DNA of 64,000 bases from Nonomuraea muscovyensis (GCF_014207745.1 NZ_JACHJB010000001.1:248001-312000), one strand, 5' to 3'; positions 17,306-25,810 are shown, counted from the first letter of the stretch. The notes: generated from the letters alone by a model not told the origin. A program made the numbers and translations.

Positions 17306-18630
17306 TCACGATCATGGATCGGTTGCGTTCCGAGACGCGGTCTCGGGTGGCAATCGGCGTGGTGGGGCCGCACGACCTGGTCGAGCAGATCATGACCATC
17401 GGCGCCGGCCTGCCCGCCGCGGCCGACTGGCGTCTGGTCGGCGCACCGCACTCGGAGGAGCAGGAGACCTACGAGAAGTTCTCCAGGATCGCCGACACCA
17501 TCGACGTCGTGCTCTTCACCGGGCCGCTCCAGCACGACCTCGCCAGGCAGACCGGCGAGCTCCCCGTCCCGGCCACCTACGTCCCGATGAGCGGCGCCAG
17601 TCTCTACGCCAGCCTGCTGCGTGGCGTGCTCAGCCACGGCATCGACCCTGCCCGCGTGAGCATCGACTCGCTGCCCGCGACGGACGTGGAGGAGGCGTAC
17701 AGCGAGCTGGGCATCGGTACGGCAGGCGTGCACCTGTCCGAATACGACCGCCCCGAATCGGCCCGCGCCTTCGCCGGCTTCCACGAGCAGCTCTATCGCC
17801 AGGGCGCCACCACCGCCGCGCTCACCACGATCAGGAGCGTCGCCAAGAAGCTGACCGCGGCCGACGTGCCGGTCCTGCGCATGATGCCCACGGTCCACAC
17901 GCTGCGCCTGGCCCTGAACACCGCGGCGCTGCTGGGCACGGGCAGCCGCCTGGAGGAATCCCGCATCGCCATCGTCGTCGTCGAACTGGCCGCCTCCGCG
18001 CGGCCGAGTTACGCCGGTCCGGGCAACTACTGGCAGCAGGAACTGAAGCTCTCCCTCCACCAGGCCCTGCTGGCCGACGCCAGACTGACGGGTGCCACCG
18101 TCGCGCCGCGCGACGAGAACAGCTACGTCGTCACCGCCACCGTCGGCTCCCTGTCCCAGGCGACGGACGGCTTCCGCGTCGCCCCCTTCCTGGACCGCAT
18201 CCGCACCGAGCTCGGTGTCGCCGTCGAAGTCGGCATCGGCCTCGGCATCACCGCCCGCGACGCCGACGCCAACGCGATGGTGGCCGTCGAGAAGGCGCGC
18301 AACTCCGGCGGCGCGGCCGCGTACCTGGTGAGCGGCGACGGCACGGTCCTGTCGCTGCCGTTGCGCCAACGCCGCCGCGCGGACAAGGAACCCGTCGTCA
18401 CGACCAAGGCGGCCAAACTCCTGGACCGCCTCATCGAAGGACTCGGCGACGGCCCCGAGGCCATGGTGGTCGACGCCGAGATCGTGGCCGACGTCCTGGC
18501 CATCGCCCCCCGAAGCGCCCGCCGCGTCCTCCAGAGCTTGGCCGAGGAGGGCCTCGCCTGGCCCCTTCCCCCCGTCAAGGGCAGCGCCGCCGGCCGCCCT
18601 CGCCAGCCGTACCGGCTCGTCAAGACCTGA
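17302..18630 (+). CDS. Unrecognised regulator-like protein with C-terminal winged-helix-like end
   Basis: About 442 residues. The first third (VAIGVVGPHDLVEQIMTIGAG...) looks like a nucleotide- or ligand-binding alpha/beta domain. The middle (IAIVVVELAASARPSYAG...VGIGLGITARDADANAMVAVEKARNSGG is spread over about residues 225-335) has the strand-helix rhythm and position-specific Asp of a degenerate cyclase/GGDEF-like domain. The end (ADVLAIAPRSARRVLQSLAEEGLAW) reads as a winged helix. I do not recognise the family. As the last gene of the rightward operon it may regulate the locus. The GTG at 17302 overlaps the preceding TGA; ATG 17314 and GTG 17284 are alternatives. Confidence 0.68.
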   Translation: MITIMDRLRSETRSRVAIGVVGPHDLVEQIMTIGAGLPAAADWRLVGAPHSEEQETYEKFSRIADTIDVVLFTGPLQHDLARQTGELPVPATYVPMSGASLYASLLRGVLSHGIDPARVSIDSLPATDVEEAYSELGIGTAGVHLSEYDRPESARAFAGFHEQLYRQGATTAALTTIRSVAKKLTAADVPVLRMMPTVHTLRLALNTAALLGTGSRLEESRIAIVVVELAASARPSYAGPGNYWQQELKLSLHQALLADARLTGATVAPRDENSYVVTATVGSLSQATDGFRVAPFLDRIRTELGVAVEVGIGLGITARDADANAMVAVEKARNSGGAAAYLVSGDGTVLSLPLRQRRRADKEPVVTTKAAKLLDRLIEGLGDGPEAMVVDAEIVADVLAIAPRSARRVLQSLAEEGLAWPLPPVKGSAAGRPRQPYRLVKT

Positions 18631-18642
18631 CGGCATCGGCTG

Positions 18643-19374
18643 TCACGCGTCACCCAGCCGGACGCGGGAGCCGTACTGGGCGAGCAGCCCGGCGTTGTGC
18701 TCATCCCCGCCAGGTGTGTTGGCCGACCTGAAGACCGGAGGCTGCTCCCCGCCGGCCAGGTAGCGCTCGACGACGTCGGCGACGAGCAGCTGGGCGATGA
18801 GGGTGCCGGTGAGGTTGGAGACAGGGCAGACGGCGCCGCCGCCGGGGAGGGAGAGGGCGGCGTCCCCGTAGGGAGCGCCGTTGTCGATGACGACGTGGGC
18901 GAGGTCGCCGAGGCGCTCCTCGGTCTCGACGCGGGCGGTGTGGGCGGTGGAGGTGATGGCGATGACGGTGTGGCCACGTTCCCGTGCCAGGCGGGCCATC
19001 TCGACGATCGCGGCGTTGCCGCCCGAGTTGGAGATGATGACGAAGATGTCCTCAGGGCGGATGTCGGCGAGGGCCCAGATCTGGGCGGCGAGGCCGGGGA
19101 GACGTTCGGTCTTGGGGTCGAGGAGGTCGCGGAGCGGGGTGTCGCCGTAGTAGGCGAGGTCGCGGATGCCGAGCTGGTTGGCGGGGACGAGGCCGCCGGC
19201 GCGGCCGACGAGCTCCAGGGCGATGGAACGGGAGTGGCCGGTGCCGAAGGCCTGGAGGACGCCACCGGCGCGGAGGGCGTCATGGACGAGGCCACCGGCG
19301 CGGCTGATGGCCGCACGCTCGGCGGACAGCACTCGCTCCACAGCTTCTCTGGCGATCCCTGCGTAGTCCGTCAC
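18643..19374 (-). CDS. SIS-domain (phosphosugar isomerase-fold) protein
   Basis: The 243-residue protein has an SIS fold: GVLQAFGTGHSRSIALELVGRAGG with the sugar-phosphate loop near residue 40, and FVIISNSGGNAAIVEMARLARERGHTVIAIT near residue 110 with the SNSG turn. It resembles the UPF0309 group found beside amino-sugar genes, related to MurNAc-6-phosphate etherase and sugar-phosphate isomerases. Acting after the adjacent kinase, it may isomerise or deaminate a phosphorylated amino sugar. Its start overlaps the ceramidase-like gene by four bases. It ends 12 bases from the convergent regulator gene. Confidence 0.85.
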   Translation of the reverse strand: MTDYAGIAREAVERVLSAERAAISRAGGLVHDALRAGGVLQAFGTGHSRSIALELVGRAGGLVPANQLGIRDLAYYGDTPLRDLLDPKTERLPGLAAQIWALADIRPEDIFVIISNSGGNAAIVEMARLARERGHTVIAITSTAHTARVETEERLGDLAHVVIDNGAPYGDAALSLPGGGAVCPVSNLTGTLIAQLLVADVVERYLAGGEQPPVFRSANTPGGDEHNAGLLAQYGSRVRLGDA

Positions 19375-20540
19375 AGCTCCTCCAAGAGCGTTCTTGCGGT
19401 GTGGGCGAGGGCCTCCGCGCTGCCCGGGGCGACCTGGCTGGCCAGCACCTCGTACTCGATCCTGCGGTAGGCGTCGGCGGTCGGCAGGTAGCCGGGGTAG
19501 CCGTTGACGTAGCCGAGCACCACGGCGTCGATGCTGCGGCCGGTGGCGAGGAAGGGCTCGCCGGGCAGAGCGGCCAGGCGGAGCGAGCCCAGGCGGGCGG
19601 CGTTGACCTCGGCGAAGATGGGGGTCGTGGCGCCGGTACGGGCACGCAGGCCCTCCAGGCGGCTGCGAGCGAGGCGGTCGCCGGGAGTGCGCGCGTAGTC
19701 GGCGCCGAGGGCGGCCCCGTCGACCACGACGTGCTCACGCCGCAGGTGGAGCCGCCGGGAGGCGAGGCGGAGGCGGTCGCCGGAGGTCCACGATCCGTGG
19801 GGCGCTTCCCCGAGCAGGCCGATGCAGCGATCGGCGACGAGGGTGGCGAGCCGGGAGAGTTCGTCGGGGTCCTGGCCTCGGCGGGTGTAGCGGGTGCTGA
19901 TGTCACCCGCGGTCCCGGTGGCGACGATCACCCATACGTCCGGGCCGAGCCGTGCATGCAGGGCCGTTCGGGTCGCGCCGGGGATGTCGGCGCTGACCAG
20001 GCGGTTCACGGCGGGCAGCACGGTGGGGTGGATGGGGAGCACCACCACCACCCCGGTGAGGCGGCCGTCCGTGCGGAAGGCGAGCACGTCGAGGGGGACG
20101 ACAGGGGTCGCAGCAGGGTCGGTGCGATCGCCGCCGACGCCGTGGAGCTCGCCGCGGTGCGCCGTCCCGTCGCATGGCGACTCGGCTTTCGCGGCTTCCC
20201 GTACGGCGGAGCCCACGGCTTCGGCGATCCGGTCGAGCCAGGGATGGGGGGTCGGCCCGCCCCCGGGTACGCAGCCGGTCTCCGGACCCGCGTGGGTGTG
20301 TGTCGCGGCCAGCCACAGGTCGCATCCGGCGATCTCGCGGGCTCGCTGGGCGAGGTCGTCGTTGACGCAGACGACGTCGGCCACCGCCAGGGCGAGGCGC
20401 CGCTCGCCGGCCGACCAGGTGACGACGTTGAGCTCCAGCGGGTCGAGCGTCCCGGTGGACGGGCCTGGACGGTCGACGTAGCCGCCCATCGGGGTTGCGA
20501 AGGGCACGGTCAACGGCACTCTGGCGTGGCCGGCCCTCAT
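19371..20540 (-). CDS. Neutral/alkaline ceramidase N-terminal domain-like protein
   Basis: The 389-residue protein has the start and metal-site motifs of the ceramidase-like superfamily: TPMGGYVDRPG, ADVVCVNDDLAQRARE, WLAATHTHAGPETG near residue 75, and VIVATGTAGDISTRY. HTHAGP supplies zinc ligands in true ceramidases. There is no signal peptide and the C-terminal domain of genuine ceramidases is absent, so this is probably a cytoplasmic amidase of the bacterial sub-group that travels with sugar operons, perhaps deacylating an N-acyl amino sugar. It overlaps both neighbours by four bases. Confidence 0.82.
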   Translation of the reverse strand: MRAGHARVPLTVPFATPMGGYVDRPGPSTGTLDPLELNVVTWSAGERRLALAVADVVCVNDDLAQRAREIAGCDLWLAATHTHAGPETGCVPGGGPTPHPWLDRIAEAVGSAVREAAKAESPCDGTAHRGELHGVGGDRTDPAATPVVPLDVLAFRTDGRLTGVVVVLPIHPTVLPAVNRLVSADIPGATRTALHARLGPDVWVIVATGTAGDISTRYTRRGQDPDELSRLATLVADRCIGLLGEAPHGSWTSGDRLRLASRRLHLRREHVVVDGAALGADYARTPGDRLARSRLEGLRARTGATTPIFAEVNAARLGSLRLAALPGEPFLATGRSIDAVVLGYVNGYPGYLPTADAYRRIEYEVLASQVAPGSAEALAHTARTLLEEL

Positions 20541-21409
20541 CGGGACATCACCTGGATGAGCGGGGCGTATGAGCCGAGGCCGGCTGAGGCGGCCAAGCGG
20601 GCCGCGCCCGCGAGCCCGTCGCCCTCGGGGGGCTGGATCCGGGCTGAGGGGAGCAGCTCGGCGAGTGCTGTTCGGAAGGCTGCGAACAGCCGGGCGTCGC
20701 GCAGCAGGCGGCCGGTCCACGACACGGGCACAGGAGAGGAGAAGTCATGCCCTGCGGTGGCGACCGTCCGGGCGAGCTCCCACCCCGCCTCCTCGACGAT
20801 GCCGCGTGCCGTACCGTCATGCTCGGCCAGCTCGAAGACCTGCCGCGCGAACCCCGCAACCCGCGCCACCGCGTCAGGAGCCAGATACAACCCGCCCGGC
20901 TCGCCGAACACCTCGACAGCCCGTGATGTGAGCGCGCCACGGGAGGCGCGCCCGTCCAGACCGCGCCAGGCCGCCTCCAACCCTCGCCGCCCGATCCAGA
21001 ACCCGCTCCCCGCGTCGCCGTACAGGAACCCCCACCCGTCGACCTGCCGCACCTCGGACCCACAGACGCCCAGGGCGATGGCCCCGGTGCCCGCGGCGAG
21101 GACGACCCCAGTCCCTCCGGAGAAGGCGCCCGCGTGCGAGATGACCACGTCTCCGGTGATCAGCACCCGCCGGGCGACGGAGAGGAGACGCGCGGCCAGC
21201 TTCTCCGGGGAGTCGAGGAGCGTGGTCAGACCCAGGCAGACGGTGTCCGCGTCATCGGGAAGCAGGCACTCGACGCGCTCGAGCACGGCGTCGACCGGGG
21301 AGCCCTGTGCGTACGCCAGACCAGGCACCTCGGTCACCTCGAGCACCCGTCCACGGGACGCCAGCGCGAGCCGCAACCCCGTCTGCCCGCCATCGATCGC
21401 CACGTCCAT
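20537..21409 (-). CDS. BadF/BadG/BcrA-type ATPase, probable N-acetylglucosamine-like kinase
   Basis: The 290-residue protein shows the ASKHA kinase motifs: DGGQTGLRLAL at the N-terminus (phosphate 1), VVISHAGAFSGGTGVVLAAGTGAIAL near residue 90-115 (phosphate 2 and substrate loop), and GDAGSGFWIGRRGL near 130. This pattern is that of GlcNAc/GlcN kinases. It would phosphorylate the liberated amino sugar for the SIS protein encoded downstream. It starts two bases after the AraC gene ends and overlaps the ceramidase-like gene by four, so it is co-translated with both. Confidence 0.86.
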   Translation of the reverse strand: MDVAIDGGQTGLRLALASRGRVLEVTEVPGLAYAQGSPVDAVLERVECLLPDDADTVCLGLTTLLDSPEKLAARLLSVARRVLITGDVVISHAGAFSGGTGVVLAAGTGAIALGVCGSEVRQVDGWGFLYGDAGSGFWIGRRGLEAAWRGLDGRASRGALTSRAVEVFGEPGGLYLAPDAVARVAGFARQVFELAEHDGTARGIVEEAGWELARTVATAGHDFSSPVPVSWTGRLLRDARLFAAFRTALAELLPSARIQPPEGDGLAGAARLAASAGLGSYAPLIQVMSR

Positions 21410-21411
21410 GC

Positions 21412-22470
21412 CTACCTCGCTCTCTGCCGTCGGTATTCGGTGGGCGAGCAGCCCACGTGCCGCTGGAAGACGCCGCGCAGCGCCTTGGCGCTCGAGTAGC
21501 CGGACCGCGCGGCCACCTCGTCCACCGGCCGGTCCGTGGTCGCCAGGAGCTTGCGCGCGTGCCGCAACCGCAACCCGGTCAGGTGCCGCAGGAAGGTGGT
21601 CCCGCGCTCCTCTGCGAACAGGTGGGAGATGTAGAAGGGGCTCGCGCTGACCGCGGCGGCCACGGTGGCCAGCCGGAGCCCCGGATCGGCGAAATGCTGA
21701 GCCAGGTATGCCTCGGCGACGGCCAGGATGTCGTGCCGCGAGGGTGCGGGCATCAGCCGCCCCAGCGTCTCCCGCAGCCAGATGTGCAGGTAGGACCGCT
21801 CGTGGATGTCGCCGACCACGATGATGTCCTCGACGGGCAGCCGGGCGCAGGCCCGCACCCAGTCGGTCGAGCCGTCGGCCAGCCGTGTGGTGTTGACCGC
21901 GTCCACCACGAACAGCAGTTGCCCGATGAGCCAGCTGCGCAGCGTCTGTGGATCGACCCCGGGCTCACCCGCGCACCGGTCCACCCAGCTCGCCAGCAGT
22001 CCGGCCGCGCCGTTGCGATCGCCGGCCTGGACCCGCCTGGTCAGCTCCTGTTCGATCCGCACCGGCGGAGTCAGGCTCTGTCCGCGGTACGGCGGAGCCG
22101 GGGTGATCACGCGGTCGCCGCCGAGCACGAGCTTGAGATCGTTGATGCGCCTGGCCTCGCGTTCGGCGGCGCCACCGCCCAGGCTGGGCGGGCTGAGGCT
22201 GACCGTCGCGGTCCATGCCGTCTCGCGGACGATCCGGGCCCTGACCTCTTCGGCCAGCACCACCGCCTCCGACATCAGCGCGTCGGGGTCGGGTCCGGAG
22301 AGCAGGACCAGCCACTCCTCCGGAGGCCGGGCCTGGGCGCGGCCGCCCGTCGCGGCGTTCACCGCGCGGGCGGTGCGCTCGAGCTGGCCCCGGGCCCACA
22401 CCAGGCCCTGCGCCTGCTCCGACGCGATGTAGTCGTCGATGTCCACCAGGGCGGCGACGGCATAGGTCAT
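21412..22470 (-). CDS. AraC-family transcriptional regulator
   Basis: The 352-residue protein ends with the double helix-turn-helix of AraC/XylS proteins (about residues 250-350), including LATVAAAVSASPFYISHLFAEERGTTFLRHL and VDEVAARSGYSSAKALRGVFQRHVGCSPTEYR. The long N-terminal part has a strand-helix arrangement resembling a GGDEF-like or sensor domain (ARIVRETAWTATVSLS) and an all-helical middle. It lies inside the operon between the FAH-type gene and the kinase, so it probably controls the sugar operons in response to a pathway intermediate. Confidence 0.88.
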   Translation of the reverse strand: MTYAVAALVDIDDYIASEQAQGLVWARGQLERTARAVNAATGGRAQARPPEEWLVLLSGPDPDALMSEAVVLAEEVRARIVRETAWTATVSLSPPSLGGGAAEREARRINDLKLVLGGDRVITPAPPYRGQSLTPPVRIEQELTRRVQAGDRNGAAGLLASWVDRCAGEPGVDPQTLRSWLIGQLLFVVDAVNTTRLADGSTDWVRACARLPVEDIIVVGDIHERSYLHIWLRETLGRLMPAPSRHDILAVAEAYLAQHFADPGLRLATVAAAVSASPFYISHLFAEERGTTFLRHLTGLRLRHARKLLATTDRPVDEVAARSGYSSAKALRGVFQRHVGCSPTEYRRQRAR

Positions 22471-22479
22471 GCTCCTACT

Positions 22480-23325
22480 TTAGGCAGACCGAAATTTGAC
22501 CGTATTCACCAGCGTGCCGACTCCTGTCACGGTCGCCCGCATCGTCTCGCCGTCCTTCAGCGGCGCGATCCCGGCGATGGTCCCGGTCGCGATCAGGTCG
22601 CCCGGCATCAGGGTCATGCCGTCCGACAGGTCCGCGATCAGGCGCGGAATGTCGAAGACCATCTGCTTGGTGTTGGCCCGCTGCCTGACCTCGCCGTCCA
22701 CCTCCAGCGTCAGCTCCAGCGCCTGCGGGTCGGACACCTCGTCCGAGGTCGCCAGGTACGGCCCGACGGGCGCGAAGGTGTCGAAACCCTTGGACTGGTC
22801 CCACGGCACGTTTCTGGCGATGTTGGCCAGCTGCAGGTCTCGGGCGGTCATGTCGTTGATCACGGTGTAGCCGGCGACCGCCTCCCGCCAGCGTTCGGCG
22901 GGCAGATCGCGGGTGGCCTTGCCGATCACCACGGCCAGCTCCACCTCATGCTCAAGGTGGCGGGTGCGGGCCGGCGCGATCACCGGGCGGTTGTGGCCGG
23001 TCAGCGCGGACGGCGGCTTGAAGAAGAGAACCGGCTCGGGGGGCACCTCCATGCCGCTCTCCTCCGCGTGTGCGGCGTAGTTGAGCGCCAGGCAGCAGAT
23101 CTTCGTGCAGGTGGCGACCGGCGGCTCGAAGAGCACCTCGTCCTCGGCCAGTTCGGGCCGGCGCCCGGCGGCATGCTCGGCCAGGCGGTCCAGCCCGAGC
23201 GAGGCGATCAGGGCCACGGGGTCGTCGCCGCCGAGGCCGGCCAGGCTGATCAGGCCGCCATCCGGATGCCGGGCCACCAGCTCGACGGGGCCGGAGGGGG
23301 TCCGTCTGATGCGTCCAAGGAACAT
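22480..23325 (-). CDS. Fumarylacetoacetate hydrolase (FAH)-family enzyme
   Basis: The 281-residue protein has CLALNYAAHAEESG, PVLFFKPPSALTGH, the metal-binding LEHEVELAVVIGK, GYTVINDMTARDLQ, and GMTLMPGDLIATGTIAG, in the usual FAH order. These enzymes hydrolyse acylpyruvates, decarboxylate, or dehydrate 3-deoxy-2-oxo acids using Mg2+. In a uronate-type pathway it could be a 2-keto-3-deoxy acid dehydratase or acylpyruvase, which is inference. ATG 23325 is preceded by GGAG; the in-frame extension upstream crosses the divergent promoter region and was rejected. It heads a five-gene leftward operon. Confidence 0.88.
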   Translation of the reverse strand: MFLGRIRRTPSGPVELVARHPDGGLISLAGLGGDDPVALIASLGLDRLAEHAAGRRPELAEDEVLFEPPVATCTKICCLALNYAAHAEESGMEVPPEPVLFFKPPSALTGHNRPVIAPARTRHLEHEVELAVVIGKATRDLPAERWREAVAGYTVINDMTARDLQLANIARNVPWDQSKGFDTFAPVGPYLATSDEVSDPQALELTLEVDGEVRQRANTKQMVFDIPRLIADLSDGMTLMPGDLIATGTIAGIAPLKDGETMRATVTGVGTLVNTVKFRSA

Positions 23326-23357
23326 GCCCCACACTCCACCAAGCGCCCCAGCCGACC

Positions 23358-23395
23358 ACAAGAACCGAAATTTGCGGTGACGACCCGCTTCTTGT
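23358..23395. promoter_or_regulatory. Inverted repeat in the divergent FAH/aminotransferase intergenic region
   Basis: ACAAGAA at 23358-23364 is mirrored exactly by TTCTTGT at 23389-23395 with 24 bases between. Within it lies ACCGAAATTTG (23364-23374), an 11-mer that also occurs at 22488-22498 just before the AraC gene. The position between two divergent genes suits an operator, plausibly for the AraC regulator; binding is not shown. Confidence 0.4.
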
Positions 23396-23440
23396 CCTGT
23401 TGCTTGTGGACAGGGGAAACATCGGCTTTTGATGCTCTGC

Positions 23441-24751
23441 ATGACCCGCACCCTGGACGCCAGCACCGACCTGCACACCACCGCCAAGCGCTACCTCGCC
23501 GGCGGCGTCTCCAGCGACGCCCGCCGTACCGCAGGAGTGCCTCTCTTCGTCGACCGGGCGGCCGGCTCGCGCCTGTGGGACGTTGACGGCACCGCGTACG
23601 TGGACTACGTCCTGGGCCAGGGCCCCGCCCTGCTCGGTCACTGCCCGCCGGCCGTGGTCGAGGCGGTCTCCGCGCAGGTCGCTCGGGGCATCGTCTATTC
23701 GGCCCAACACGCCGCCGAGGTCCGCGTGGCCGAGCGCCTGTGCACGATGATCCCCTCGGCGGAGCGGGTCCGCTTCAACACGGTCGGCTCCGAGGCGGTG
23801 CACGCCGCGCTCCGGCTGGCCCGCGGGCACACCTGCCGTCCCAAGATCCTCAAGTTCGAGGGCCACTATCACGGCTGGCTCGACCCGGTCCTCCACAGCG
23901 TTCACCCCGCCCTCGATCTGGCCGGCCCCGCCGATGCGCCCGTTCCGGTCCCGGGTACGGCGGGCCAGCCCCCGGCCGCCGATCTCGTCATCGCCCCGTG
24001 GAACGACCTCGACGCCCTCACCGTCCTGATGGCCAGGCACGCGGGCGAGATCGCCGCCGTGATCTGCGAGCCGGTGCTCTGCAACACCGGTGCGATCGAG
24101 CCACTGCCCGGCTACCTGCAAGGGGTGCGCGAGTTGTGTGACCGGCATGGCAGCCTGCTGATCTTCGACGAGATCATCACCGGGTTCCGGCTCGGGCCCG
24201 GCGGCGCGCAGGAGTACCTCGGCATCGCCCCGGACCTGTCGGTCTTCGGCAAGGCGATGGCCGGCGGCATGCAGGTTTCCGCCCTGGCGGGACGCGCCTC
24301 GGTGATGGACGACATCTCGACCGGCAAGATCGCGCACGCCGGTACCTTCAACTCCCAGCCCGTCGGCATCGCCGCCGCCGAGGCCACCCTGCGGATCCTG
24401 GACGAGCAGCGGGAGGAGGTGTACGGCACCCTGTACGCCAGGGGCCGGGCGCTCATGGCCGGCCTGCGCGAGGCGGCTGCCAAGGCGGGCGTGCCGATGC
24501 TGGTCCACGGGCCGGGCCCGGTCTTCCAGACCTACTTCACGCGGGAACGGGAGCCGAGTGTCCGGAACTACCGCGACTTCGCGGCCACGGATCGGGCACG
24601 GATGACGCTGCTCCACGCGGCGCTGCTCGACCGCGGGGTCAACATGGTGCCGCGGGGCCTGTGGTTCCTGTCCACCGCCCACACCGAGGCCGACATCGAG
24701 TTCACCGTCGCCGCTTTCTCCGACGCCCTGGCCTCGCTTCCGCTCGGTTGA
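23441..24751 (+). CDS. Class III aminotransferase, glutamate-1-semialdehyde aminomutase-like
   Basis: The 436-residue PLP enzyme has YLAGGVSSDARR at the N-terminus, FNTVGSEAVHAALRLARG, KFEGHYHGWLD, LIFDEIITGFRLGPGGAQ with the PLP-binding Asp, and SVFGKAMAGGMQVSAL with the catalytic lysine near residue 275. This pattern is that of GSA aminomutase and its catabolic relatives, such as beta-amino-acid or amino-sugar-acid transaminases. Being outside any haem cluster and beside sugar genes, a catabolic role is more likely than haem synthesis. ATG 23441 and 23432 are both possible; neither has a clear ribosome site. It is divergent from the FAH operon. Confidence 0.85.
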   Translation: MTRTLDASTDLHTTAKRYLAGGVSSDARRTAGVPLFVDRAAGSRLWDVDGTAYVDYVLGQGPALLGHCPPAVVEAVSAQVARGIVYSAQHAAEVRVAERLCTMIPSAERVRFNTVGSEAVHAALRLARGHTCRPKILKFEGHYHGWLDPVLHSVHPALDLAGPADAPVPVPGTAGQPPAADLVIAPWNDLDALTVLMARHAGEIAAVICEPVLCNTGAIEPLPGYLQGVRELCDRHGSLLIFDEIITGFRLGPGGAQEYLGIAPDLSVFGKAMAGGMQVSALAGRASVMDDISTGKIAHAGTFNSQPVGIAAAEATLRILDEQREEVYGTLYARGRALMAGLREAAAKAGVPMLVHGPGPVFQTYFTREREPSVRNYRDFAATDRARMTLLHAALLDRGVNMVPRGLWFLSTAHTEADIEFTVAAFSDALASLPLG

Positions 24752-24866
24752 GATGACCAAGGTGACGCCGACCAGGATGCCCAGGATGCCCAGGCCGCCG
24801 ACGAGCACCTGGAGCGTGATGGGCACCCATGCGAAAGGGTGCCATCCTGGTGGATGACACCCTGCT

Positions 24867-24887
24867 CGACCAGCGAGAAACTGGTCG
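24867..24887 (-). terminator. Hairpin in the original tRNA-Pro 3' flank
   Basis: CGACCAG (24867-24873) and CTGGTCG (24881-24887) can pair around a seven-base loop. The hairpin runs into the displaced 3' end of the tRNA copy. It is what would have lain just downstream of the tRNA gene before integration, so it is probably the ancestral tRNA terminator. The rest of 24752-24866 shows no gene beyond a doubtful 27-residue hydrophobic start at 24826 on the minus strand. Confidence 0.45.
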
Positions 24888-24926
24888 GGACGACAGGATT
24901 TGAACCTGCGACCCCTTGACCCCCAG
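24884..24926 (-). repeat. att site: displaced 43-bp 3' end of tRNA-Pro (left outer copy)
   Basis: These 43 bases are identical to the 3' portion of the intact tRNA-Pro gene at 51485-51527 and to the copy at 34400-34442. They cover the acceptor end, T arm and anticodon-loop region up to the anticodon. The rest of the tRNA is absent here, so this is the displaced chromosomal end left by site-specific integration and the left boundary of the element pair. Confidence 0.95.
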
Positions 24927-25033
24927 GCACATCACATGAGGACGGGATCATGGACGATCACCGCCCCCACCTGGGCTTACGGTCCCGTACGGTCCTCTGG
25001 AATCCATGACCGTCCGGGACGGTTGTCACTCAG

Positions 25034-25810
25034 TTAGTCACCCAGCATCTGGGCTGCGGCTTGGGACTGCTGCCACACGTCACGTCCGTTGCTCCACAGC
25101 TCGGAGGCGTGGTACGCGAACCGGTCGAACAGGCCGTCGTCCTGGTAACGCCGCAGGTGCAGCATCGGCGAGTCATGCCCGACGAGCTTGGCCAGATGAG
25201 GCGTGACGAGCATTTCCGAGTCGAACCGGAAGACGCTCATGGCGATGTGCTCGTCCCCGTACCTGGCCTCGACTCCTGGGACCTCGCGTAGTTGCTCGAT
25301 CTCCGACAGGGTGATCCGGATGCGCGTGGAGACCGTCAGCGGGACGTTCTCCACCTCCTCCCGGCGCCGGGTGACCTCGCTCTCAGGGTCGCCGACGAGG
25401 AACCGTACCTTGCAGCCCTGCTGAGCTTTCCTCTTGAGGACCTTGGCAAGGTTGGGGTGTTCCAGCCACAGGAAGTAGTTCGTGTAACCGGCGAACACGA
25501 TCTCGTTGCGCGCCGCGTTGATGAGGTTCCGCCAGATCGACTTCGGACATGCGGAACGATACGGATAAACGGTCAATACTTCCTTATCGGGTCCCGTTTT
25601 CACCGTATTGCGAATTGCGTCTGGCCATAACACGGCTGTCTCAACTCCTAGTGCCTCTGCGGCGGCCCACTGATGCCGCAGGTGCGGAACACGAGTCTCA
25701 TCTTGCAACCAGCGTTCTACCGTCTTCACGTCCACCCCACACCGATCAGCCAAGTTCTGGTTCGTGACCTGGGCGTTCAGCATGGCGCGGCGTAGGGCGA
25801 CGTTGGCCAC
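25034..25810 (-). CDS. HTH (XRE-like) regulator with DUF5919/PLD-like C-terminal domain
   Basis: The 258-residue protein has an N-terminal helix-turn-helix (LRRAMLNAQVTNQNLADRCGVDVKTVERWLQ). A C-terminal domain follows (SIWRNLINAARNEIVFAGYTNYFLWLEHPNLAKVLKRKAQQGCKVRFLVGDPES is spread over about residues 90-145) that resembles the DUF5919 domain, distantly related to phospholipase D folds, but the HKD catalytic motif is not present. Such genes are common in actinomycete mobile elements. The GTG start at 25810 has GAGGTG five bases upstream. It faces a perfect-looking operator and probably represses itself and the divergent gene pair. Confidence 0.8.
   Translation of the reverse strand: MANVALRRAMLNAQVTNQNLADRCGVDVKTVERWLQDETRVPHLRHQWAAAEALGVETAVLWPDAIRNTVKTGPDKEVLTVYPYRSACPKSIWRNLINAARNEIVFAGYTNYFLWLEHPNLAKVLKRKAQQGCKVRFLVGDPESEVTRRREEVENVPLTVSTRIRITLSEIEQLREVPGVEARYGDEHIAMSVFRFDSEMLVTPHLAKLVGHDSPMLHLRRYQDDGLFDRFAYHASELWSNGRDVWQQSQAAAQMLGD

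Noticed and set aside
22952..24826. 624-codon minus-strand frame over the aminotransferase
   Set aside because: Apart from its first 27 hydrophobic residues it is Arg/Gly-rich antisense of a well-conserved PLP enzyme.
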